DNA of 64,000 nt from Rubrobacter sp. (GTDB taxonomy: Bacteria > Actinomycetota > Rubrobacteria > Rubrobacterales > Rubrobacteraceae). The notes beneath the pieces are model-generated. The model searched no databases. It was not told the DNA's origin and was given only the letters and a program-made list of their open reading frames with translations. Made by a program: the position numbers and the translations under genes. How positions within the stretch are numbered: the first letter of the stretch is position 1; each line of letters opens with the position of its first letter. Shown here one piece after another: positions 45,607 through 52,126 of the stretch. The stretch spans positions 1-64,000 of the forward strand of contig JADDPR010000266.1 of the NCBI GenBank assembly GCA_016781775.1. Reading direction: 5' to 3'.

Positions 45607-46598
45607 ACGGCGTCGTTGTACAGGGTGAAGTAGTAGAGGACGAAACCGGCGGAGGCGAAGACGGCCTGGATGATCCAGAAGCGCACCACAACCTTGTTCT
45701 CTTCCCACCCCATAAATTCGAAGTGGTGGTGGATCGGGGCCATCTTGAAGACCCGCTTGCCGGTGAGCTTGAAGAAGACCACCTGGATCATCACCGAGAG
45801 CGTCTCGATCACGAAGATCCCGCCGATCACCGGCAGCAGCATCTCCGTCTTCGTCAGCACCGCTGCCACCGCGAGCACGCCGCCGATGGCGAGCGACCCC
45901 GTATCCCCCATAAACACCTCGGCGGGATGCGAGTTGAACCAGAGAAACCCGATGATAGCCCCGACCATCGCCCCGCACACCACGGCGAGGTCGTACTGGC
46001 GCTCCAGAAACGCTATGGCGGTGTAGGCGAGCAGCGCGATAGCCCCGGCCCCCGCCGCGAGCCCGTCGAGCCCGTCGGTCAGGTTGACGGCGTTCGTCGC
46101 CCCCACGATCACGAGCAGCACGAGCACGCTGAAGAGCGCCACCCCCACGACCCCGGGTCCGAGCACGAGGTTCCGGTCGAGCCCCGGCAGTATCACGTTC
46201 TGCGTCACGCCGACGTATCGCAGGGCCATGATGTCCGCGACGACGACGGCGAGCATGAGAAGCAGGGCTTTGTAGCGCGCGCTCAGCCCCTCGTTGCGCC
46301 GGTTGGAGATCTTCTGCCAGTCGTCATACAGCCCTATCGCCGCCACGGCGGAGACAAGGAGCAGCACGGTCGCCGTAGCGAAGTTCGGTCTCGCCACCAC
46401 GACGAGCGCCGAGGCGAGGCCGAGCAGCATCACGACGCCTCCCATCGTCGGCGTCCCCTGCTTTATGAGGTGCGTCTGCGGCCCCTCCTCGCGCACGAAC
46501 TGCCCGAACTTCTTGTTTCTGAGGAACTCTATAAACTTCGACCCCAACGCCAGGGTAACCAGAAAGGCGATCCCGGCCGCCAGGATAACGCTAAACAA
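45603..46598 (-). CDS. mraY: phospho-MurNAc-pentapeptide transferase MraY
   Basis: A 331-residue polytopic enzyme (about ten membrane helices) that makes lipid I. Catalytic signatures are GLYDDWQKI, NLTDGLDGLAAG, FMGDTGSLAIGG and IHHHFEFMGWEE. It overlaps murF by eight bases. Length and motifs are normal. Confidence 0.97.
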   Translation of the reverse strand: MFSVILAAGIAFLVTLALGSKFIEFLRNKKFGQFVREEGPQTHLIKQGTPTMGGVVMLLGLASALVVVARPNFATATVLLLVSAVAAIGLYDDWQKISNRRNEGLSARYKALLLMLAVVVADIMALRYVGVTQNVILPGLDRNLVLGPGVVGVALFSVLVLLVIVGATNAVNLTDGLDGLAAGAGAIALLAYTAIAFLERQYDLAVVCGAMVGAIIGFLWFNSHPAEVFMGDTGSLAIGGVLAVAAVLTKTEMLLPVIGGIFVIETLSVMIQVVFFKLTGKRVFKMAPIHHHFEFMGWEENKVVVRFWIIQAVFASAGFVLYYFTLYNDAV

Positions 46599-47979
46599 GA
46601 GCCAATCTCTCCTTTAACTTGCGAGTCAGCCGATCCAGCCCGACCCCTCTGGATCCCTTGACGACGACGTAGTCGCCTTCTTCGAGCACGCTCTCGAGAC
46701 CTTCGGCTGCGGCCTCTGCGCTCTCGTACTGCAGGGACTCGCCGGGGAAAGCCTCCGCGTACCATCGAGCCTCGTCCCCGACGCACACAAGCTTCTCTAC
46801 CCCGACCTCGGCCGCGAGCCGGCCGGCCTCCCGGTGATACTCCCGGGCCGCTGCCCCGAGCTCGAACATGCCGCCGAGCACCGCTATCAGCCGGCGCTGC
46901 TGCCGCCGCGCGCCCTCGGCCCCATAACGTAATACGGCCGCGACCGCGGCCGGAGACGCGTTGTAAGAGTCGTCGTAGACGATGATGTCCTCCCGAAGCC
47001 TGTATACCTCGCCCCTGAGGCCCGTACGCCTGAGACGCGTGAGGCCGCTGGCGCACTCCTCGGGGCCCACCCCGAGCGCCAGACCGCCCCCGATCGCCGC
47101 CAGAAGCGGCTCCACGAGGTGCGTCCCGAAGACCGGGGCCTTGACCTCGATCTCACGTCCTTCGTCCCTCGTGTGCAGGGTAAAGGAAAGCCCGCTCTGT
47201 TGCTCGGCGACCTCGGAAGCGTAAAGGTCCGCCTCAGGTGTACGCCCGAAGGTGATGCGCCGCCCTATCCCCCTTCCGGTTCCCGTAGAAGCGGCGGGCG
47301 CATCGACGGGACATACGAGGACGCTCGCGGGGCCCTCGGGGAGGGACATTGCCAGCTCGCCCTTCGTGGCGGCGAGGGCCTCGAGGCTGCCGAACGAATC
47401 GAGGTGTACCGGCGAGACCGCGGTAAGGACGCCGACGTCGGGCGGGGCTATGCGGGAGAGGTGGGCGATGTCTCCGGGATGGGTCGCGCCCATCTCGAGG
47501 ACGAGCACCTCCGCCTTCTCGTCGGCGCCGAGCACCGTGAGGGGTAGACCGATCTCGTTGTTGAAGTTCCCCTCCGTAGCACCCACGCGCCTGCCCGCGG
47601 AGCGCAGGATCGCCGCAAGGGCGTCCTTTACTGTCGTCTTGCCCACGCTGCCCGTGATCCCGACGACCGTCGGAGCGCCCTCCCGGGATAGGGTCCATCG
47701 AGCAAGCTCCCCCAAGGCAGCCTGCACGTCCTCCACCACGACCGTCGGCACGGAGAGAGGCCTCTCGCAGACCACCGCGACCGCGCCCCTCAACATCGCC
47801 TCCGGCGCGAAGTCCGCCCCGTCCACCCGGCCCTTCAGGGCGAAGAACAGCTGCCCCTCGCGTACCTGTCGGGAGTCAACGGCCGCCCCCGAGACCGGTG
47901 TTTGCGCCCTCTCAGCCGGGACCTCGTGGAGCGCGCCGCCCATGGCCTCCGCGGCCCGTTCCAAGGAGACGGGCCTCAT
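46591..47979 (-). CDS. murF: UDP-MurNAc-tripeptide-D-alanyl-D-alanine ligase
   Basis: A 462-residue Mur ligase that adds D-Ala-D-Ala. N-terminal DSRQVREGQLFFALKG; ATP loop GITGSVGKTTVKDALA; NNEIGLPLTVL; C-terminal DDSYNASPAAVAAVLR. It lies between ftsI (four-base overlap) and mraY. I see no separate murE in the window. Confidence 0.95.
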   Translation of the reverse strand: MRPVSLERAAEAMGGALHEVPAERAQTPVSGAAVDSRQVREGQLFFALKGRVDGADFAPEAMLRGAVAVVCERPLSVPTVVVEDVQAALGELARWTLSREGAPTVVGITGSVGKTTVKDALAAILRSAGRRVGATEGNFNNEIGLPLTVLGADEKAEVLVLEMGATHPGDIAHLSRIAPPDVGVLTAVSPVHLDSFGSLEALAATKGELAMSLPEGPASVLVCPVDAPAASTGTGRGIGRRITFGRTPEADLYASEVAEQQSGLSFTLHTRDEGREIEVKAPVFGTHLVEPLLAAIGGGLALGVGPEECASGLTRLRRTGLRGEVYRLREDIIVYDDSYNASPAAVAAVLRYGAEGARRQQRRLIAVLGGMFELGAAAREYHREAGRLAAEVGVEKLVCVGDEARWYAEAFPGESLQYESAEAAAEGLESVLEEGDYVVVKGSRGVGLDRLTRKLKERLALV

Positions 47980-49808
47980 CGCTCGCCACCCTCGGGGTGC
48001 TGGTCCATGGCGGGCATATCCTTGCGGTCGGGCGGGACGTTCATGTAGCTCAGGGTGAAGCTCATGATCTTCTGGAATGCGGGGGCGGCAACTACCTCGC
48101 CCCAGTAAGTCGTCTGCGGATCGTCCACCAGGACAAGGGTCAGGTACTCCGGATCATCGGTGGGGGCGAAACCGATAAAAGAGGTGAAGTAGCCCCCGCC
48201 GTAGAGCCCGGTCTCGGGGTCGACCTTTTCGGCGGTACCGGTCTTCCCGGCGACGCTGTAACCGGGGATCTTGGCGAGCCCGCCCGTCCCCTCCTCGCCC
48301 TCGACCACGCGCTGGAGCATCCCGCGTACTATAGTCGAGGTGTTCTCGCTTATCACCCGGCGGCCGGGAGCCTCGGGGGCCGCCCCTTGCGTCACGTGCG
48401 GCGTCACGGCGAGACCGCCGTTGGCGAGGGAGGCGTAACCCGCCGCAAGCTGCAGGGGCGTTACGGTGAGGCCCTGGCCGATCGGGATGTTGCCGATGGA
48501 GGCGCCGCTCCACTCCTCGTACGGGGGCACGAGACCCGCGTCCTCGCCCCAGAGATCCACGCCGGTCACCTCCCCGAAGCCGAAACGGCCCATGTACTCG
48601 GCGAGCTTCTCCCCGCCAAGGGCCTGCGCGACCTGCACCGTTCCGACGTTGCTAGAGCGGGCGAGGATGCCGCCGGGATCGAGGGTCAGGATCTCGTGGG
48701 GCTCGGAGTCGTTGATGATTCTGTCGGCGACCGCCATCTGGTCGGGGATGACGAAGGAGCTGTCCTCCGACACCGCCCCCTCTTCTATCGCGGCGGCCAT
48801 CGTGAAGGCCTTGAAGGTGGATCCGGGTTCGTACGGGTCGGTGAGCGCCCGGTTGCGCTGGGCCTCCCCGGAGGCCTCCCCGAACTCGTTGTTGTCGTAG
48901 CCGGGGACGTTGGCGAGTGCGACGACCGCGCCGTCCTCGACGCGCATCACGATCCCGAGGGCGCTCTTGGCCTCGTGCTCCTCGACGGTCTCGACGAGCG
49001 TCCCCTCGAGCTCGCCCTGCACGGCGGTATCCAGGGTGAGCTTTACGTCCTCGCCGCTTTTCAGCTCCTCTTCGTGGCTCGCCTCGACCCCACCGTACGC
49101 TATGTCCGCCCCAAGGTGCCCGAGGGTCTGGCTCGCGAGGGCACCGTTCGGGTAGACCCTCTCGGCGTCCGGGGAGACCGAGACGCCCGGGAGTGCGAGG
49201 TCCTGGATGCCGCGCGCCTTCCCGGGCTCGACCCCGGAAGCGACGACGCTGTAGCCGCTCAGGCCGCCGCCGGCGTCCCTTTTCGTGAGCTTCTCCTCCA
49301 CCTCGGAGGGCTCGAAGCCGAGCATCCCGGCCAGCGCCTCCGCCGCCGCGCGCGGGTCCTCGACGAGGTACGGCGTCGCCACGATCTTCGAGGCCTCGAG
49401 GCTGGTCGCCAGCTGCCGGCCGTCGGCGCTGAGTATGGCGCCGCGCTCGGCCCGGTCCTCGACGGCGGAGACGCGACGGTGCTCCGTGGCGAACAGCCCT
49501 GTGCCCTCCTCGTTTGCCGTTGTCAGCTGCACGGCCCGTCCCCCGAGCGAGAGACAGACGACGGCGACGACGCCCACGGCCAGCCGGACCCTGCCGTGCC
49601 CGACCGCCTGGCCGCGGGCGCCACCAACAGGAGGTCGTGTCCTCCGCGACGTGCCACGCCTCCCCCTGGCCGTGAGCGGCACGACCTTCTCGCCGTCCGC
49701 GCACCCGAGGCTGGCGGCGGTGCGGGGGCCGCCCCGGACCTTCCGGTCCCGGGCATCAACCGCCGCTCCCCTTTTCTTCCTCCCCTTCACTCGCCACGTC
49801 CTCCCCAT
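47976..49808 (-). CDS. ftsI: FtsI-type class B penicillin-binding protein
   Basis: A 610-residue septal transpeptidase. A long basic cytoplasmic tail (about 1-72), a membrane helix (about 74-94), a PBP dimer domain beginning near RAERGAILSADG, and the transpeptidase with the three active motifs: EPGSTFKAF (Ser), ARSSN and AGKTGTAEK. It should partner FtsW. The ATG at 49808 overlaps ftsL by 53 bases; a later start would shorten the tail. Confidence 0.95.
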   Translation of the reverse strand: MGRTWRVKGRKKRGAAVDARDRKVRGGPRTAASLGCADGEKVVPLTARGRRGTSRRTRPPVGGARGQAVGHGRVRLAVGVVAVVCLSLGGRAVQLTTANEEGTGLFATEHRRVSAVEDRAERGAILSADGRQLATSLEASKIVATPYLVEDPRAAAEALAGMLGFEPSEVEEKLTKRDAGGGLSGYSVVASGVEPGKARGIQDLALPGVSVSPDAERVYPNGALASQTLGHLGADIAYGGVEASHEEELKSGEDVKLTLDTAVQGELEGTLVETVEEHEAKSALGIVMRVEDGAVVALANVPGYDNNEFGEASGEAQRNRALTDPYEPGSTFKAFTMAAAIEEGAVSEDSSFVIPDQMAVADRIINDSEPHEILTLDPGGILARSSNVGTVQVAQALGGEKLAEYMGRFGFGEVTGVDLWGEDAGLVPPYEEWSGASIGNIPIGQGLTVTPLQLAAGYASLANGGLAVTPHVTQGAAPEAPGRRVISENTSTIVRGMLQRVVEGEEGTGGLAKIPGYSVAGKTGTAEKVDPETGLYGGGYFTSFIGFAPTDDPEYLTLVLVDDPQTTYWGEVVAAPAFQKIMSFTLSYMNVPPDRKDMPAMDQHPEGGER

Positions 49809-50187
49809 CGCTCCCGCTGTAGGTCTTCAGGTCCCTGCCGGATGGATCTCTCATGCCGAGATCCCGCCTCGCTAAGCTCCGAACCCTCCCCGGTTCCGAG
49901 AGCTCCGAGACCTTGACCTCCAGACGCTCGGCCTCCACCTCGGCCTGCGCCTTCTCCTCCTGTAGAACCGTCGCCTCCGCCTCGAGCCCGGCCGCCGTTG
50001 TATGGACGTAGACGCTCCCAAGCATCAACACCACCGGAACCACGACGAAGACCAGAAAAGATCGGCGCCTGCGCGCTGCCTGCCCCCTGGCCCTCGCGGC
50101 GTTACGGGGCGCCCCGCCCGGTAACCTCCCGAGAGGCGCCTCGACGGCCGGTGCCCCGTAGTCTCGCTTTCTCTGGGGCGCGGCCAC
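49756..50187 (-). CDS. ftsL: FtsL-like septum protein
   Basis: A 143-residue bitopic protein: basic N-terminus (about 1-42), a membrane helix (FLVFVVVPVVLMLGSVYVH), a coiled coil (about 65-100) and a short motif RSLARRDLGM. An acidic, Gly-rich tail closes it. The position between rsmH and ftsI is that of FtsL, a member of the FtsQLB complex. Sequence conservation in this family is low, so the call rests on architecture and place. Confidence 0.88.
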   Translation of the reverse strand: MAAPQRKRDYGAPAVEAPLGRLPGGAPRNAARARGQAARRRRSFLVFVVVPVVLMLGSVYVHTTAAGLEAEATVLQEEKAQAEVEAERLEVKVSELSEPGRVRSLARRDLGMRDPSGRDLKTYSGSDGEDVASEGEEEKGSGG

Positions 50188-51119
50188 TACCGTCCCCCTA
50201 ACGGCTCGTTCGTGCGAACGGCGGAGCGCAAGCGGGCGGACGCGCTGCGAGAGTTCTCCCCGACCTCCTGCTGAGAAGGCTTACGCACCACTCCCCTGCG
50301 AAGGATCGGCGCCGCCCCGCACACGCACACCGGCAGCTCCGGCGGACAGACGCAGCGGCCCTCGCGGTCCTTTATGAACCGCTTGACGGTACGGTCCTCG
50401 CCGGAGTGGAACGTGATCGCCACGAGACGCCCGCCCGGTACGAGGAGCTCCTCCGCAGCGTCGAGCGCCCGTTCGAGGCCCCCGATCTCGTCGTTCACGA
50501 AGACCCGCACCGCCTGAAACACCCTCTTCGCCGGGTTGCCGCCCCTCTCCTTCCAGCCGACCGCCGAGCGCACGGCCCCCGACAACTCCACCGTCGTAAG
50601 GAGCGGACGACGCTTGGAGATCTCCCCGGCGACCCGCCGAGCCTCCCCGCGCGGCACGTCCCCGTAGCGGACGAGGACGTCCGAGATCTCCGCCGGCTCG
50701 GCCTCGTTCAGAAAATCCGCCGCGGACCGGCCGGAGCTCGGGTCCATGCGCATGTCGAGCGGGCCCTCCTGCACGTAGCTGAAGCCACGCTCGGCCTCGT
50801 CGATCTGGAAGCTCGAGAGCCCGAGGTCGAAGAGGACGCCGTCCGCCCGCACGCCTTCCTCCACGAGCCGCTTCAGAACCTCGTCGTAGGCGCCGACCTT
50901 GAAGGAGAACCGCGGGTCCTCACGCAACTTGGCCGCCCTTTCGGCGGCCTCGGGATCGCGGTCGATGGCTATAAGTCGCCCCCCGGGCCCGAGCTCCTCC
51001 AGTATTCTCCGGGAGTGCCCCCCACCGCCGAAGGTGGCGTCGACGATCGTCTCGTCGCCCTTGGGCGTGAGCGCCTCGAGCGCCTCTTCTAGCATCACGG
51101 GATAGTGTCCGGTAGTCAT
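50187..51119 (-). CDS. rsmH: 16S rRNA m4C1402 methyltransferase RsmH
   Basis: A 310-residue SAM enzyme. HYPVMLEEAL, the SAM loop DATFGGGGHSRRIL, DLGLSSFQID and FHSGEDRTVKRF identify it. I chose ATG at 51119, which shares a base with the mraZ stop (TGATG). A cysteine cluster (RCVCPPELPVCVCG) precedes the C-terminus, as in other RsmH. Confidence 0.96.
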   Translation of the reverse strand: MTTGHYPVMLEEALEALTPKGDETIVDATFGGGGHSRRILEELGPGGRLIAIDRDPEAAERAAKLREDPRFSFKVGAYDEVLKRLVEEGVRADGVLFDLGLSSFQIDEAERGFSYVQEGPLDMRMDPSSGRSAADFLNEAEPAEISDVLVRYGDVPRGEARRVAGEISKRRPLLTTVELSGAVRSAVGWKERGGNPAKRVFQAVRVFVNDEIGGLERALDAAEELLVPGGRLVAITFHSGEDRTVKRFIKDREGRCVCPPELPVCVCGAAPILRRGVVRKPSQQEVGENSRSASARLRSAVRTNEPLGGR

Positions 51120-51559
51120 CAAACCCCGAAGTCCCTTCCGGCGAACTCCTCGACGATCTCCGCAAAGGACTCGTCGGCGCTCGACAGGTAACGGTTCCAC
51201 TCGTCGGTGTCCCATATCTCCAAGCGGTCATCCACCCCGGCGAGGGTAACCGATTGCGAGAGACCCGCGTACTGGGCGAGCTTGGTGGGGACCAGGACCC
51301 GCCCCTGGCGATCCAGGGTAGCCTCGAACGCCATCGAGAAGAACATCCTCGAGAGCTGACGCCCCTTGGCCGACAGGTCCGCGTTGGCCTTTATGTTCGC
51401 TTTGAATGCCGCCCACTCGTCCGGCGGGAACGCGAACAAACAACGATCAACCCCCTTGGTGATGACGATGCCGCCCTCAAAGTAGGAGCGGAGTCGGGAG
51501 GGGAGAGTCAACCGCCCTTTCTCATCTAGGGTGTGCTCATACTCTCCCAGAAGGGCCAG
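51119..51559 (-). CDS. mraZ: MraZ transcriptional regulator of the dcw cluster, CTG start
   Basis: A SpoVT/AbrB-fold repressor with two MraZ repeats; the first reads GEYEHTLDEKGRLTLPSRLR and the second ATLDRQGRVLVPTKL. The N-terminal strand can be made only from the CTG at 51559: the frame upstream is closed by TAG, no ATG, GTG or TTG intervenes, and GGGAGGA lies seven bases before the CTG. A start at the TTG at 51511 would remove the first half of repeat one. Length from CTG is 146 residues, normal for the family. It probably represses its own operon through the repeats upstream. Confidence 0.92.
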   Translation of the reverse strand: MALLGEYEHTLDEKGRLTLPSRLRSYFEGGIVITKGVDRCLFAFPPDEWAAFKANIKANADLSAKGRQLSRMFFSMAFEATLDRQGRVLVPTKLAQYAGLSQSVTLAGVDDRLEIWDTDEWNRYLSSADESFAEIVEEFAGRDFGV

Positions 51560-51569
51560 GGTCTCGTCC

Positions 51570-51594
51570 TCCCACTACGTCCCACTTTGACCCA
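51570..51594 (-). promoter_or_regulatory. MraZ operator: three TGGGN boxes spaced by five bases
   Basis: On the coding strand TGGGT (51590-51594), TGGGA (51580-51584) and TGGGA (51570-51574) repeat exactly every ten bases. This is the arrangement described for E. coli MraZ binding. The last box overlaps the mraZ ribosome site. There is no fourth copy in register. Confidence 0.75.
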
Positions 51595-51605
51595 CAACGC
51601 TGGGA

Positions 51606-51634
51606 ATTCTGGCATACCCCTGCAAAACCTGCAA
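51606..51634 (-). promoter_or_regulatory. candidate promoter of the dcw cluster
   Basis: CAGAAT (51606-51611) preceded by TGC forms an extended -10. TTGCAG lies 17 bases upstream (51629-51634). Transcription would begin near 51598, so the MraZ boxes would occupy the first transcribed bases. Hexamers are only moderate matches. Confidence 0.35.
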
Positions 51635-51921
51635 TCGAGCGGGGCCTTATTCGGGTTATCGGCACAGAACTCGCCCTTTCGAGCCCTTTTTACCCTCCCC
51701 CCCAGGGTACTGGACCCCCTATACAAAACGCAACCACAAGCGTGAGCCCAGTGATATCGAGGCAGTGTTGCGTTAGCTCCGGCGGAGCGATCGAGTGGAA
51801 CATGTAGGTGAGGCTGCGAAGCTGGCACTACATATTGAGCGACAGAGAAATAGGCGTTGGAACTCGGTCTTCCCTTGCGGATAGACAGGGATGGGAGTCC
51901 GATGGGAAGCGGGTAATAGGG
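51635..51921. other. non-coding stretch between the CAU tRNA gene and the dcw promoter
   Basis: About 290 bases with lower GC than the flanks. An open minus-strand frame runs through it (51526-51930) but overlaps the tRNA 3' end and the mraZ start, with no recognisable domain or ribosome site. I see no clear terminator for the tRNA operon. Confidence 0.5.
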
Positions 51922-51995
51922 TGGGCCCACCAGGACTCGAACCTGGGACCGTCCGATTATGAGTCGGATGCTCTAACCAACTGAGCTATGGGCCC
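51922..51995 (-). tRNA. tRNA with CAU anticodon (elongator Met, or Ile2)
   Basis: A 74-base cloverleaf: acceptor GGGCCCA/TGGGCCC, D arm GCTC-GAGC, anticodon stem TCCGA/TCGGA with loop CTCATAA (anticodon CAT), T arm CCAGG-TTCGAGT-CCTGG, discriminator A. The 3' CCA is not fully encoded. It is not an initiator by its acceptor pairing. Whether it is elongator tRNA-Met or the lysidine-modified tRNA-Ile2 cannot be settled by eye. Confidence 0.93.
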
Positions 51996-52014
51996 AAGAA
52001 TCTTGGGCGGTGAG

Positions 52015-52086
52015 CTGCCCTGGTAGGACTCGAACCTACAACCCTCCGATTAACAGTCGGATGCTCTGCCATTGAGCTACAGGGCA
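52015..52086 (-). tRNA. tRNA-Asn (GTT)
   Basis: A 72-base cloverleaf: acceptor TGCCCTG/CAGGGCA, D arm GCTC-GAGC, anticodon stem TCCGA/TCGGA with loop CTGTTAA (anticodon GTT), T arm TGTAGG-TTCGAGT-CCTACC region, discriminator G as usual for Asn. CCA is not encoded. It is co-oriented with the CAU tRNA, 19 bases upstream of it. Confidence 0.95.
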
Positions 52087-52097
52087 ATGATGTTCAA

Positions 52098-52126
52098 AGT
52101 ATACGGCCCACGGCCTCCGGCTTCAA
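52098..52126 (-). promoter_or_regulatory. promoter of the tRNA-Asn/tRNA-CAU pair
   Basis: TTGAAG (52121-52126), a 17-base spacer and TATACT (52098-52103). Transcription would start about four bases before the tRNA-Asn 5' end. The -35 hexamer overlaps the dnaG stop codon. Confidence 0.65.

Noticed and set aside
47898..49916. 672-codon plus-strand open frame opposite ftsI
   Set aside because: Antisense of ftsI and murF; no family similarity.
51526..51930. Minus-strand open frame of 134 codons before mraZ
   Set aside because: Overlaps the tRNA 3' end and the mraZ start, has no ribosome site and would cross the MraZ operator.
51993..52007. Short inverted repeat CCCAAG-ATT-CTTGGG between the two tRNAs
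   Set aside because: It overlaps the acceptor of the CAU tRNA, so it is more likely incidental than a terminator.
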